Source of the DNA: Eurosta solidaginis
Lineage: Eukaryota; Arthropoda; Insecta; Diptera; Tephritidae
NCBI RefSeq assembly: GCF_040869045.1
Contig: NC_090323.1
Location: 175,482,083 to 175,546,082 of the forward strand
DNA length: 64,000 nt
Direction of reading: 5' to 3'
Notes under the pieces: generated by a model
Database searches by the model: none
What the model was told of the DNA's origin: nothing
Seen by the model: only the letters and a program-made list of their open reading frames with translations
Translations under genes and position numbers: made by a program
Shown here: positions 44,939 through 57,519 of the stretch, one piece after another
Layout: the number at the start of each line of letters is the position of its first letter
Position numbering within the stretch: the stretch's first letter is position 1

Positions 44939-46261
44939 TGGACCAAGCGAGTGCTCCAAAATTAACCACAATTCATACAAAAAATATGGTCCAATTAACA
45001 TTGCGATGTCCTAGGACTGGACCATATACTCCAGCTCCGCGTTACATCAGAGTAATCTATGGAGTACCCACAGTCCAAAAAACATCGTGTACTGATTACA
45101 ATGGTTAAAAACGAGCAATGATCGGCTTACAATATGTTCGTGTAGAAACATGAGTTGGTCCATTGCTGCATTTCAATGGAGTATAATGGTAAGTACTCCA
45201 GTGGACCACATGATCCAACGATTTTTGCAGGGTACAATCTTATGTAATTACGAACAACTATGATCATGGTTTGCATGTTGGCCGTTCTACTGTCACTAAC
45301 CTGGCATCTTTCATTTTTGTCTGCATCTGTGCATTCCGGGGCAGTTACCATACAAAAATTAAAAATAGAAGCCCTACTAAAACACCTTACGAAAGATATT
45401 GTCAAAAACTAATGCGAATATTGAGAGATTCATAATTTGTATTTTTATTATAACAAAATTTATTGATGTAAAGTTCCGGAAGAACCGGTTTGGTATACGT
45501 AGAACCATGGGTTTCCCAATCTACAATCGTTATCTAACCGAGTTTGTTTACCACATTTTTGATGAAAGTTTTGTTTTTAATTATGTCATAAAATAAAGCA
45601 CTGCATGGCTTGTTTTCGGGTTTAAAGACATTCGGTTTTCATAAACCAAACCCAAACTCCCATGGTAGGTACATATGTTTTTGGATTAAATTTGAAATTC
45701 TTATATTTTTTGGCTATCTGGATTTAGGCGCTATTCTTCAGGTACATTTTTTCCATAAGTCTTTATTTCAGTACTTTCATTATATACTCACATATATTCC
45801 TTTATTCTGTGATTCTGTGAATAGTGATCTCAGTTTTCTAGATTAGCTCAATTGCCTACGCCTTTGATTGTTGTTTACTACAATTTGATGTTTACCTCAT
45901 TTAAAATACATAAATATACATACATACATATATGAATATTTATACGAACTAATGTAAATATTCCAGTACATGGAGTGGATGCGCATATTATGTATATATG
46001 TATGTATGGTATAGGTTTCCAAGTATTTACTACATAGAAGTTTATATACAATACATATGCGTATGTATATAGATTTCTTTATATATTTACATATATGGGT
46101 CTGACTAATAGTAAATCACTAATTTCTAAGAAAACCATAGTAATGTTAACGATCCAAACCAGTTTACAGTGATTAAGTTGAAATTTCCTGTGAATTTGTA
46201 ATTTTTCGATGGTTAACTGATCAGAATCCTTACTACGAAGTTGGAATTAACAAGTAGGTGT
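44939..46261. other. Unassigned interval
   Basis: Around 44940-45235 GTCC/GGAC-rich blocks recur (GGACCATATACTCCAG, AGTACTCCAGTGGACCACAT), perhaps from an old DNA transposon. From 45860 to 46100 there are TACATACATA-type microsatellites. No gene recognised. Confidence 0.4.
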
Positions 46262-47323
46262 CAGTGCTTCGCCCCACCTAACAGCCGCGACCGATCACAA
46301 ATTGTCATCAATATCCTCTAACGGGAGTCCAAGGAAACTTGCTGTTTCAACAGGGGTGGACCGTAATGAAAGGGGTGTTAGAGGCCTTGATTCCACATTA
46401 AAATTAAGAGATGGTTGGTGTCATGTGGGGACACATTGCAAGCGGGGTATACATTTTATATGTCGGGGTTGATTCTGGATAGGTAAGAGTTTAACCTGTT
46501 ACAGTATCCAAAACGAAGTTGAGCAAGAGTGACACGCGTTTCCGTGGGGAGTATGCGTTCCTCTTCCACAAGTTTTGGGTACTTTTCTTTGAGTACTGGA
46601 TTCACCGGGCAATTCCTGACATAAAAGGTCCGACGCCTGTTTGTGGAGTTCACCAAGGACCTGCTTGTGTTTTTTTGCTTCATACGGCTGGGTTCTCAGG
46701 TGCCGTATTTCCTCAAAATACTTACGGAGATGACTCCTTAAGCCCCTAGGCGGTGTTGGCTCATCAATCAGATGTCTGTTTGGATGCCCAGGTTTCTGGG
46801 TATTCAACAGAAACTGTTTGGTTAGCATCTCATGTCTCTCCCTGATGGGGAGTATTCTCGCCTCATTATGTAGATGGTGTTCTGGGGACACAAGAAGGCA
46901 GCCCGTGGCGATTCTGAGAGCAGTATTTTGGCAGGCCTGTAGCTTCTTCCAGTGGGTAATTTTTAGGCTTGGCGACCATATGGGTGACGCGTAGCACGTA
47001 AACGGCTGGCCAATTGCTTTGTATGTAGTAATGAGCGTTTCTATATCCTTTCCCCAGGTACTGCCAGCAAAGGATTTGAGGATTTTATTACGGCTCTGAA
47101 TTTTCGGAACAATTGCGGCTGCGTGCTCACCAAAATGTAGATCCTGATCAAACGTCACACCCAAGATTTTGGGGTGTAGGACAGTCGGTAGCGTAGTGCC
47201 ATCGACGTGGATATTCAAAATGGTCGACATTTGGGACGTCCATGTTGTAAACAAGGTCGCGGAAGATTTAGTCGGTGATAATGCCAGGTTTCGCGAGGCG
47301 AAAAAACTGGAGAGATCAGGGAT
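46262..47323 (-). mobile_element. LINE-P copy 2, 3' part
   Basis: The antisense frame reads FTTWTSQMSTILNIHVDGTT through KLQACQNTALRIATGC, HLHNEARILPIRER and onward to TRVTLAQLRFGYC. It covers LINE-P from just after the RT catalytic region to the 3' UTR, with a frameshift near 46580 and loss of one Cys of the terminal knuckle. At the LINE-P nonsense position it has Gln (QACQNT). 5' truncated at about 47323. The (CAA)n tail is missing. Confidence 0.88.
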
Positions 47324-47709
47324 CTGCAGGGATCAGCGTGATCTTCAATTCTATATTTCATTTCACATAAATTACTTTTCTACATAACACGTGGCACCGC
47401 CCGTTTAAAAGAAAAATGTCTCCCCATTTCCTTTAACAATAAAACTTGATAAGTGAAATATCATTCATTCAGAACTATTTTTTGCTAAGATATTGCTTAT
47501 TATTCTAGTCTACGACCCTTTTTTTAAACTTGTTTTATATTTAAGTTGCCGTGGTCTTCAACCGATCCCGTCCATTTTTACTAGAAATATTTTCTGCTAT
47601 AAGGAAAATATATGTACCAAATTTTATTACGATCCGATAATTTTTGTTGGAGTTATGGCTCCCGAAACATTGAAAATTGCTTGAAGTTTTTCCTATTTAT
47701 TGTTATAAA

Positions 47710-48458
47710 GAGAGATGCCACGAATAGTGAATTGGCCGAATACCGAATATTCGGCAACGCTGTCGGCCGAAGCGCCGAATATTAGGCCGCCGAATATTCG
47801 GCACGAAATACATGCTTGTCGGGGCGAGTTAGTTACGAATAGTACGAATCTTAGTCGTGATGAATCTAGTAGTACCGATGACGATTCTTCTCCAGTTCAT
47901 AAAGAAAGAAACTTGAATGAAAATGGTAGGACTACTGAAATACACGACAGTTTCTGGAACTGCTTTGAGGAAGTCGCTACAGATAATATGCGAAATGCTA
48001 ATGATGAGGAGGACGTGGAGAAGAATGCTGTCGCAAACGAGTTAGATTTTTATTTGCCTAGATCGGAAGGCCGAACCTTAGTAAACGAAAAACTATACCC
48101 AAAACTTCGAAATTTGCTAAAGTTTATCCTTCTTCTCCTGGAAGTAGCGTGTATAGTGAGAGGTTATTTTCTGAGGCTGGTAACATTTGCGATGAACAGC
48201 GTAATCGTTTGCTACCCAAAAATGCTGAAAAGCTTGTTTTTATCCATCATAACTTACCACTGATGAATTTTAAATACTAAAGTGTTGTAATTTGGAAATA
48301 AATACATAATTTTGAGTAATATAACGTGTCTTTTTTACACGATTTGATATTCGGTATTCGGCCGAATAGTACGAATTATTCGGCCGAATACCGAATAGCA
48401 AAAAAGTGGCCGAATAGGCCGAATACCGAATAGTTGCCGAATATTCGTGACAACTCTA
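47710..48458 (+). mobile_element. Internally deleted hAT transposon (749 bp)
   Basis: Perfect 8-bp target duplication GTTATAAA (47702-47709 and 48459-48466); repeat A copy 2 has a single GTTATAAATCC at this point, giving the empty site. Inverted ends are (G/T)AGAG(A/T)TG(C/T)CACGAATA, 17 bp. CCGAATA/TATTCGG words cluster inside both ends. The interior keeps only the last part of a transposase gene. Confidence 0.9.
47850..48264 (+). pseudogene. hAT transposase C-terminal remnant
   Basis: One frame carries an acidic, Ser-rich stretch and NELDFYLP. After a frame change near 48120 another frame reads SVYSERLFSEAGNICDEQRN and then RLLPKNAEKLVFIHHNL, the hAT C-terminal dimerisation signature (S-x-x-ER-x-FS-AG and R-L-P-N-AE-L-F-NL), ending at a TAA at about 48280. 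The catalytic DDE core and zinc finger are absent, so the element is non-autonomous. Confidence 0.85.
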
Positions 48459-49170
48459 GTTATAAATCCACTTGGGAAATGAAATACCATTGACATTAAG
48501 CTCTTTTTTGCAAAGATATATCTTATCTTATTCGTCCACAACCCTTTTAAAAATCTTTTATATAAAAGTGGGCGTGGTCCTTAACCGATTTCGTAGATTT
48601 TTCTTCAAAGTATTCCTTATAGTAAAGGCAACCTCTCTGCCGAATTTTGTTACGATAGGTTTAACAATTTATGATTTATGATTAATAATATTTGTAAAAT
48701 TGATTTTATCACAAGTGGGCGGTGCCACCCCCATTTTACAATTTTTTTTTTAAATTTTTATCAAGAGTCTCAATATCAGCCCACACGTCAAAGTTTAACA
48801 TTCTAGGTGTATTATTTACTAAATAATCAGGTTTTTTGTGTTTTTCAAAATGTTATATGTATATATAAAAAGTGGACGTGGGTGGTTATCATCCGATTTC
48901 GCTCATTTTTAATACCAATCTTTTCTGGGTCCAGATAAACTCGTGTACCAAATTTGGTGAAGATATCTCAATATTTACTCAAGTTATCGTGTTAACTGAC
49001 ATACGGAGAGGCGGGCGGACGGACGGACATGAAGCAATCAAATTTTTTTCGATACTGATGATTTGGATATATGGAAGTCTATATCTATCTCGATTCCTTT
49101 ATACCTGTACAACCAACCGTTATGCAATCAAAGTTAATATACCCTGTGTGCAAAGCACGCTGAGTATAGA

Positions 49171-50322
49171 AAGTCTTCCTACATATATGAATTCTTAAAA
49201 AATTAGAAGAAGTAGTAATTCGAGTCCAAAGAAATTTACTAACCCTTCGAAATACGGAGTAGGCCCTCTGGTTGCGAACCTGAAACAAGGTTTTCGGAAC
49301 AAAACACTTATGATTAAACCAAATATGTATATATGTATAGAAATCGATTTCAAATATGATTTAAAAACCGTTTTCAAAATCACTTATGCATGTTTACATT
49401 TACATACATATAAGAATGTACATACATATATATGTATGTAAATTTGGAATATAGTATACCGAATCAGCTATGCCTATAATAGCTCTGGTGGCAGTACCAT
49501 TGGATCCACGCTTAATAGCAAAAAATGCTTCTTTGTTTAAAGCTATAAGTATAAAACTTGCTATGCTCATCCACCGTTGTTGTATATAGAATACATAACC
49601 ATTTAAGTATATATTTACTTCCGTTGCAAACGGAAACCATTTTTTTTTACTATTTTACGCTTCAGCAATGAAGCGTACTTATACACTAAAAAACAGAATG
49701 GATTTAAAAAAAGAAGAGGAAACTCGAACATAGTGGAACAACAGAGCGAAAAATGAAATTCAAGCCACTGATTAAGCAAGGGCAACACATGAAGGAAAGG
49801 GGGAAAGCGAAATAGCAGTTCAATCAACAAGACAAGCAAACTAATGAGGGGACGGCCATTACTATACAAGGGGAAATTCGGATGTTTGAAAACAAGCCGT
49901 ATGTTTGACTTCCTCTCTAAATGAACTTAAAAATGAGTTCGTCGGAGATTGGGAAAGCAAGATGACGTAAGAGGAATAGTAGTAACCTCATTGGCGGATT
50001 TACCGTATAGGCAACATAGGCTAGAGCCTAGGGCGGCAAAATTGAGGAAAAATTCGAGTCAATTCATTTTTGAAAAAATTAAAAATTGCATTCGGATTTT
50101 GTTGCACTTAAAATAGTATTTTTATGTGTATATTATAATAAATAATTCATTCTCTTTTATTTATTTCGAAATTAGAATGAAGCTGTAAATTATTTTTCCG
50201 CATAGCAGTCGTAAAAATTTGCGTAAAACTTCCTAATGACACGCTTTAGAAACATAACAAAGAAGCATAAAAAGGCACTCAGATACATCCACTAAAAGTC
50301 GTCAAATTACTATGCCAATAAC
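49171..50322. other. Unassigned AT-rich interval
   Basis: TACATACATATATATGTATG near 49420-49440. No gene or element recognised. Confidence 0.45.
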
Positions 50323-50660
50323 TGGCCGGTAAACCCCGCTCTCAATTCTGAATATCGTAAACTCGCAGTTGAGGAAAGCAGTTTTACAGGGAGACGCGCG
50401 GTTGCCTGGCTCAACTTCGACCATACCAATCGACTGTAATAAGTTAATCTGTTACTTGCCAAGAATCAACCCCGGCATGCGTAATGTATGACCTGCATGC
50501 GATGTGTTCTTACACTAACCATATTTTCAATTGTAATTTGGAGCATACGTCCCTAACAGCAGCATCCCTATGGCTCCCACTAGAGTATATCGATGAAAAT
50601 TTGTGAGTGATCGCACCCCTTGGATGAAATGAAGCACTGCTGCAACAACAAAAACAATAA
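50323..50660 (+). mobile_element. LINE-P fragment, strongly decayed 3' end
   Basis: Follows the last 340 bp of LINE-P: GGCCGGTAAACCCCG, CTGGCTCAACTTCG, AGAATCAACCCCGGC, TTTTCAATTGTAATTTGGA and ATCGATGAAAATTTGTGAG, ending GCTGCAACAACAAAAACAA. Frame lost. Confidence 0.75.
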
Positions 50661-50936
50661 ATGGTATCGTAAAATGTATTTTCTAGAATTTTATAAAACC
50701 CATAAATGCAAGTACAGCTCACAACATAACACGTGAAAGATATATGTATCTATATAGTACCCACTGCTAGCGCCACTTCTTATACTACATTCTCGTTTCG
50801 AGAATCCAACTTTCTTAAGTTATCTTATAATAGAACGAATAGAAACCGTCAAAAATGAAGGACATACATAACTCTCTAAAGACTCCTTGCCTTTACTTAT
50901 GTGTTTCTGCATACTGACGGACAGGACCATAAATCT

Positions 50937-51285
50937 GTACCAACAGTACCCAAAACTTGCGGAAGAGGAACGCACACTCCCCAGGGAAACGCGAGTCACT
51001 CTAGCTCAACTTCGATCTGAATACTGTAACAGGTTAAACTATTACCTATCCAGAATCAACCCCGACATACAAAATGTATGCCCTGAATGCAATGTGCCCC
51101 CACATGATACAAACCATCTCTTTAATTGTAATGTGGAACCAACGCCTCTAGCACCCCTCACATTATGGTCCACCAATGTTGAAACAGCAAGTTTCCTTGG
51201 ACCCGCGTTAGAGGATATTAATGACAATTTGTGATCGGTCGCACCTATTGGATGTGGCGAAGCACTTCTACAACAACAACAACCA
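50937..51285 (+). mobile_element. LINE-P fragment, well-preserved 3' end
   Basis: Open frame ending RVTLAQLRSEYCNRLNYYLS, CPECNVPPHDTNHLFNC and ETASFLGPALEDINDNL before TGA at 51231-51233, then the LINE-P 3' UTR and CTACAACAACAACAACC. 5' truncated; the Cys-rich knuckle is complete. Confidence 0.88.
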
Positions 51286-51319
51286 CCATAAATCTTATGT
51301 AAAACTTCCCTCTCCAAGT

Positions 51320-52240
51320 GTTGTGTCATCAGCTAGGGTGGATGCCGTGGTTATTTTTTTATTATACCTTTGTTTTTTATAGAAATTTTTTGTGGAAAAT
51401 TTTTATACCAACTTTTTTAACAGCAGTTTTTAATACCAATATTTGTATGCCATTTTTATACGCAATTGGTGGTTTTGGTACAAGTGGATGTCTTTTCTTT
51501 TTTTTTACACCAATTTTTTTAAACTGTTTTCTTTATAAGATTTTTGCTTATATATTTTTTATATACCAATTTTTTATAAATTTTTTTTAAGCCAAATTAG
51601 TAGTTGTTGAAGAAACTAAGGTGGATGCTGTGTTTTTTTGGTTTTTATACCAATTTTTATTACTGTTTTCTTTATACCATTTTTTACACATTTTTATGCC
51701 AATTCTTTTTTATAAGGTGTATCCATCTTGTTTTTCATGTCAATTATTTTTTATGCCAAATTAATAATTGTTGAAGGAACTAAGGTGGATGCTGTGTTTT
51801 TTATTTTTTATACCAATTTTTATTACTATTTCCTTTATACCAATTTTTTTATAAATTTGTAGGCCAATTCTTTTTTATGAGATGGATGCTGTGTTTTTAT
51901 GCCAATTATTTTTATACCATTTTGTTTTTGATATAAATTTTACTATACATATTTACTACTAAACATTTAATTTATTCAAAATTGTCTGTTGAAGAAACTA
52001 AGGTGGATGCTGTGTTTTCTATTTTTTATACCAATTTTTAATACTATTTTCTTTTTACCATTTTTTTACAAATTCTTTTTTATAATATAGATGCTGTTTT
52101 ATATGCCAATTATTTTTAACTATTGTCTTTATACCATTTGTTTTTGATATACATTTTACTATACCCATGTTTTATTTTAAAACTTTTTTTGTACCAAATT
52201 GGTTGTCGAAAAAACTAGAGTGTATCCTGTGTTTTTTTTT
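51320..52240. repeat. Degenerate T-rich tandem array
   Basis: The block GAAGAAACTAAGGTGGATGC-TGTG recurs at about 51604, 51769, 51986 and (decayed) 52203, with a related CTAGGGTGGATGCCGTG at 51333. Between them are many TTTATACCAATTTTT units. Spacings of about 165-217 bp indicate a nested, drifting minisatellite. Hydrophobic open frames here are low-complexity artefacts. Confidence 0.75.
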
Positions 52241-53035
52241 TGCGTATTATGCTACTCAAAACTAATCGAGAAAACAAATCGTAAATCAACCTAAATACCA
52301 TTTTCCATGAAATGCTCGGACTATTTTGCCCAAAAGTGTACAGCTTGTTTTTTTTCTGTGTTTTATGTTTATGTTTATGTTTTATATATGTATGTAAGAA
52401 ACCATAAGAAACAAATCGCGCAGCTAAAGCGGAAGTTTTCAGACTATATTTTTTACACTTTATTCATATCCGTTTGTTAAATTTTTTCTTTCCCTTTTTA
52501 TTTGGAATTTCCATAATTATAAAGCTAAATATAGAGTTCTTTGGAACTTTGGAAATCCAAAGAGGGGGAAAAAAGCAAAAATCAGCCACTTCCTTTAACA
52601 TCACTTTTTCCTACTAAAATTAAAAATTAATCAGCATGACTTGAATGTTCAAACGTTTATCTACCTACATGCAAATATAGTAAAAAGCATCTATATTTGT
52701 GTGGTTAGTTTTGATTTGGTATTAAAACTACATAACAGGCAAAAACTGGTATACTTTGTGTCCCGAATAACTGAACTTTTGCGCTCGTTTGTTGGCCACA
52801 TCACAGCTTTTGCTTGCAATTGGCAATCTTTCACCTAGAGAAAGTCCAGTTACATACAAATAATAATACACATTGCTAGCTTTTTTATCTTATTTCCTCG
52901 ATATGAACGGACAGTTACTAGTTACTGTTATTATATTATATTAAATACTTGTTCTTACGGTTTTTTTGCGTAGAGCAAGCTTTTGTGGTTAATTTATTAT
53001 TTCTAACTATTTTAATTATTAGTTTCCTTCCATGG
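52241..53035. other. AT-rich interval
   Basis: No recognised feature. Confidence 0.5.
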
Positions 53036-53182
53036 AGTCGATTCCGAGATGGTCGGCCTAGTACCTTAATGGTGCTTGATACCGGAACGTACCGGATCTG
53101 CATCCGTTAAAGGACCATCAACATCGATAACACTCCCGAAAACCTTCAGGGAGAGTCGTTGTCGCTAAAACAACAACAAGAG
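53036..53182 (+). repeat. Repeat B, 3' fragment
   Basis: CCGAGATGGTCGGCC, TACCGGATCTGCATCCG, CATCAACATCGATAACACTC, a weakened hairpin and CTAAAACAACAACAAG. Confidence 0.75.
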
Positions 53183-53779
53183 CTTTTTATCTTCAATTTT
53201 AAGAGATTGGATTGTTTTTGAAAATGTACATGTCGAGATTGAAAAATTACGAAACGCAGCGACGTTGCTAGGACATGTTTCTAAATTTGAAATTCCGCAT
53301 CAGCTAACTTTTCGGGTACCGGGACCCTGAGTGCCCTTAGACATGCTGGTGCAGAAGCTATACCCCATATAATAGGATTGATACGCTGCAAGCTTTCATA
53401 TTTGTCTCAAATTTTTTCAATGTTGTGTACGTGAGCATTATATGCGTACGCCGTTAGTTTAACTGGCACCGGGTCGAGTCGCCTTATAAGTTGGTTGATG
53501 ACCACGGCCACCACGGCAGAGTTGATACTACCCTGCTGCTTTGCGTGCCCCAGAGCGAAATAACAATGCGATCAGCCATAACATGTGCCACAGTCCCAAT
53601 TCTTAAAGTCATCACTTTCGAAAATTTTCGAAAATAGAAAAGTAGGGTGTATCTCGGGGTAAAGCCATTGACAAGGATTCAGCTTGTTACTAGTAAATGA
53701 AACGTAAGACTTACGTACCCAAGACCAAGGGTGCTATTTTGCGTACCGATCTACCAAATGATTCACAAAAAATTCAGCT
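53183..53779. other. Unassigned interval
   Basis: More GC-balanced than its surroundings and perhaps old LINE sequence, but nothing readable. Confidence 0.35.
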
Positions 53780-53900
53780 ATCAATGAGGTCTATAAGGCC
53801 AATGAATCAGTAAACAGGGGCAGGCAGTGGTACAAACCATCTAGAAGAAAGCCTCCACGTCACTTTTTGCTTGTAAAATAATGCTGGTCTAGCACCATCA
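53780..53900 (+). mobile_element. LINE-1x, very decayed fragment
   Basis: GGCCAATGAATCAGTAAACA-GGGGCA resembles GGCCACGAAATCAGTGGACA-GGGGCA of copy 1, and CTAGAAGAAAGCCTCCACGTCACTTT-GCTTGTAAA follows the connection region seen at 9525-9560. Weak but colinear. Confidence 0.4.
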
Positions 53901-54255
53901 GTCTCATGAGGCATAACAGGAGCCGCGAAAATTACCCCTATAACAGATCCCAACTGTGGCCTCGTTGCCAAGAACATAGTATAATAAATGTAAAGGTTTA
54001 ATGAAGTCCCCTAGGCCTTACGGAGACACCTCATAGCCCCGTACCAATGCTACGTACCAAACCTTAAGTTAGAATAAAGACGAAGGGTTGTCACGAGTGT
54101 GCGGGTCTTTGATTTCAAAGTGGTAAGAAGATTCTACAAATTGCCAGTTCAGAAGTAACTTCCAGTGAGAAGAAGTAGCAGTGACGAAAGCAACAGGAGG
54201 CAGGGTGTTAATTGACATCCACGTTTATTGGGGATAATACATTTAAGCTATCTGG
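53901..54255. other. Unassigned interval
   Basis: Nothing recognised. Confidence 0.4.
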
Positions 54256-54356
54256 CATGTGCTGCACTTTACTTTCACTCGAATTCGCTTGTTGTATTCG
54301 GCAAATTTAGACAGGATCAACACGCAACTTCACTCGAAAGTGAATTTCAGCACATG
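54256..54356. mobile_element. Short MITE-like inverted repeat (101 bp)
   Basis: CATGTGCTG...ACTTTCACTCGAA at the left is mirrored by TTCACTCGAAAGTGAA...CAGCACATG at the right. The arms are about 30 bp, imperfect. No target duplication established. Confidence 0.45.
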
Positions 54357-55193
54357 ACTGAATATCTTTACAATATTTCATAAGCCGGTTGAGAAATCCA
54401 ACCAATCCAAGTTAAAATGAAAGAAAAATCTTCATAACTTAAGTCATTTAAACAAAGCTAATAAAAATTGAATACAAGTAGTCAACAATGCGGCATCAGC
54501 CTGCCTCGTTTTAATGCTTTTCCTTAATTTTCAATAGGTCAAGTAACAATAAACTTGGCCATATCAATGAAAACGGCTATTAATAAATAATGCCACAGTG
54601 AAACAATGGGAAATAATAGAACGGGCTGTGAAATATATATTTTAACGTGTGCTCTAACCACGCACTGCTTTACCAACTTTAAGTCAGTAATGTGACAAAA
54701 TGGAAACGATTTTGACCCCAAATGACTAGCGGGGCAGCTTGAAGCAATTTTTGTTGTCACGTCATTTTGACCTAGAGAAAAAACTACTCATAACACTTAC
54801 ATGAAAGTGAATAAAATTTGCTGCTCTTCTACTCTTTCCCTTGATGCTCGGGTTTTTTACCTGTAAAAGCTGGGTGCGCATTTTGGTGGGCGAGTATAGC
54901 TTTATACGTGCTTACCGGTCTTGAGGGTATAGTAAGTAATGAAAAGACCGATGCGTTGGCAGAGGAGGTCGTATCACTCAAAAGGCTAATGCATGACTTT
55001 CACAAGGTCAAATTTGACCGAAAACTTAATAATTGAACATTAAATTTGGGGTTATACTGTTTTCACACAGAAACTTAATGATCTCATTTCACCTTCTAAT
55101 GAAATCGTAAATTTTTTGCTTTCACACAGAAGTATCTGCTCGATTAGTATGAAGGATGAAATGTCAAACGAATAAAATGACAATGCTATATGA
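54357..55193. other. Unassigned interval
   Basis: No recognised feature. Confidence 0.45.
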
Positions 55194-55201
55194 CAGACAA
55201 T

Positions 55202-55384
55202 CATGGCGGAACGATACAAGGTGGCAGCATGGTGACATACCTACAAACAAAAAAAATTCCATATACTTGTAAATTCGATGGACAAATGTCAAAATCATAC
55301 TGCGCCGGAAGTTGATGTATCAAATCAAATAAAAAAGGTTATAATCAGCTGTTCCATGCGGTCACCTTGTATCGTTCCGCCATG
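55202..55384. mobile_element. 183-bp MITE with 8-bp target duplication
   Basis: Target duplication CAGACAAT at 55194-55201 and 55385-55392. Inverted ends begin CATGGCGGAACGATACAA and are perfect over 22 bp, with similarity to about 31 bp. No coding capacity. An 8-bp duplication with CA-starting ends would fit P-like or hAT-like transposons; I cannot choose. Confidence 0.9.
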
Positions 55385-55392
55385 CAGACAAT

Positions 55393-56454
55393 GACATTTA
55401 CTTTGACAAATGACATTTTTACGCACTGAACACACCAAAAACTAAGAAGCGGAACGCGGCCAACAGAGTTGCATTGTGCTTTTGACTTCATTAGGCATTC
55501 GATTAGCTACTAATGAAATAATTATAGATTCGAATTTTGTAGGGAAGATTGAGCTCAATAAGCGTCTTAATGTAGAAAACTGCCTTTATTATTCAATAAG
55601 CCGTCTGTGTGAAAATAGTATTATGTTTTCATCACATACTGCCTTATCGACTTCGAGTCATGTACATATATGTTTTATTAAAAAAAACTTTGACGCCAAA
55701 TGACCAGCGGCATATTTAGAGGACACCATCGCCTTCCGCTGCTGCATGCTTATACAATAAACCTTTTCAAATAAATTCTGGTAACTTTATGGGAGCATGG
55801 GGCCTTTCTTGGCTAACCAGTACCAAGTTCGAAACAAATCGCAAATAACTTCATAGACCAATTTTTTATTATTATTAAACAGAGGTCTTTAAAAATACTT
55901 GAGCAATTTTTTATTTTGAAGGAAAGATACTCAGGATTTCAAATTGTACTAGATTTTTGTTTTGTCGTGGCTTCTGTAGAGGCCATTATACTTTGGCTAT
56001 TTTTTCACTTCTGACATTGATATTGTGATCTTCAAACGAATCGATTTTCCTTTGAAATTGAAAGCTCTAAATTAGAATTTCTTTGATATACATATGTACA
56101 TAGATATAATTTATCACTTTGTTGTTGAATAAACTTATATTTTTATACTTTAAAGATAAGTTAATTCATATCGCATAACTCGGCGCATATCAATTATAAT
56201 TAATTATATAAATTGTTTGCAAATTCCGCTGTCAATTGAATGAAATAATATTCACAAAACGTAATGATAGGGTGAGACAAATTTCATGTGATATTGTAAA
56301 TTTCTCATGCCTCTAAAAAAATTTTAAATGTGTTTTGTAGGTTTTTTTAATTTTTTAAATGTAGGATTATTTCTTATGTTTTAAATTCAAATCTAAGTTT
56401 TGCATTAACTCAGAATTTTATGAAAGAACTCCTTTTCTCGATGGTTCCAAATTA
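55393..56454. other. AT-rich interval
   Basis: No recognised feature. The frame at 55476-55703 (75 codons) has no family signature. Confidence 0.5.
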
Positions 56455-56722
56455 ACGGAAGGGGTAGGGTCTGCTGTTTTCTAAGTCCATCCGGAAATAG
56501 GTAGATCCCACAGGCTGGCAGATGCTGACGCCAAAAGCTTATGAGTTAGGCCTAGCCAGTAACAAGAGATGTAGGAAGTGCAAGTTGCAGGAACAAACGG
56601 TTAAGCACGTTCTGTGTTCGTGTCCGGCGCTTGCGACGTGAAGGCTCAAGCTACTAAGGGCGGTATAATTGCCAGATCTCGAGGCAGAAATTAAGCTAGA
56701 AAACTTCTAGTATTTGCAAACT
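56455..56722 (+). mobile_element. LINE-1x relative, 3' fragment with internal deletion
   Basis: Joins the RNase H start (CACAGGCTGGCAGATG) directly to the Cys-rich end: GLASNKRCRKCKLQEQTVKH then VLCSCPAL, and KLENF at the end (after a stop). More diverged from copy 1 than copies 3 and 4, possibly a subfamily. Confidence 0.75.
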
Positions 56723-56732
56723 ACCACAGCGG

Positions 56733-56960
56733 ATTGGGGGCTTAGAATATACCCGCGGCAGGTATGCCCGTCGTAAGAGGAGACTAAAATATCCAAATGA
56801 TTCAAGGGGTTGCCAGCGCAAATTATAGCTTCTCCAACCCAATTGTCAACCTCACCTAAACGTGGCGAATCATGTTTCTTTAGCAGCCGAGGCTCTGGAG
56901 GCCCCAAGTTTTGGTAGGGAAGGGATGACGTAGAAGGTTCAATGTGGTCTTAACAATAAC
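56733..56960 (+). repeat. Repeat B, 5' half
   Basis: GGGGGCTTAGAATATACCCG, GTCGTAAGAGGAGACTAAAA, TTCTCCAACCCAATTGTCAA and GAGGCTCTGGAGGCCCCAAG, ending near CAATGTGGTCTTA. It directly follows the LINE-1x fragment. Confidence 0.75.
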
Positions 56961-57519
56961 ATTACTTCGCAGTGTAGTGCGAATTTGTTGCTTTTTGTGA
57001 CTATTTTTTTGCTGCAGGGTATTTTCTGATCCGCTCGGGTATTTTCATTCTGCGAACATTTGTGCCTCCTTGGTGGTCATATTTAATAATTTAACATTAT
57101 GTATTTGTTAAAAATATATCAGGCTTTGTAGGCTTACACATCTACTAGCCCTATTCTGTTATCTTCCTAGGCCAAGGCACAAACATAAACTCTTAAATAA
57201 ACAAGTAAAACCCAACAAACGAAAACAGCGATCCTTATCGTGCCATACATATTTTTACCGCATAAATGATTCTTTCTACACACATAGTTCATATAAAAAG
57301 TTAGAAAATGTTTCTCACGAACTCCAACCGCCCAGTTGGTGATAAAATAAGTGCGGTGCAAGATATGACGCACACATATCTTGATACGAGGGTTGTTTGA
57401 TAAGCACTTTTGCAAAGTGAAAATCTTTTTTTAAATACCACGTACATATGTATATCGTTTACTGCTTACATTAAACTAATTAAAATTTGCTGCTCTTTTA
57501 CTCTTGCTGTTGACGATTG
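56961..57519. other. Unassigned interval
   Basis: AT-rich; nothing recognised. Confidence 0.45.

Larger units (their letters stand above)
47337..49170 (+). repeat. Repeat A, copy 4, interrupted by a hAT element
   Basis: Starts near CAGCGTGATCTTCAATTC and ends CACGCTGAGTATAGAA. Blocks parallel copy 2 throughout, including GTGGTCTTCAACCGATCCCG and the GACGGAC run (49018-49027). At 47702-48466 it is interrupted by a 749-bp insertion. Confidence 0.75.

Noticed and set aside
51318..51590. Small membrane protein
   Set aside because: The hydrophobic frame comes from T-rich minisatellite DNA rather than a gene.
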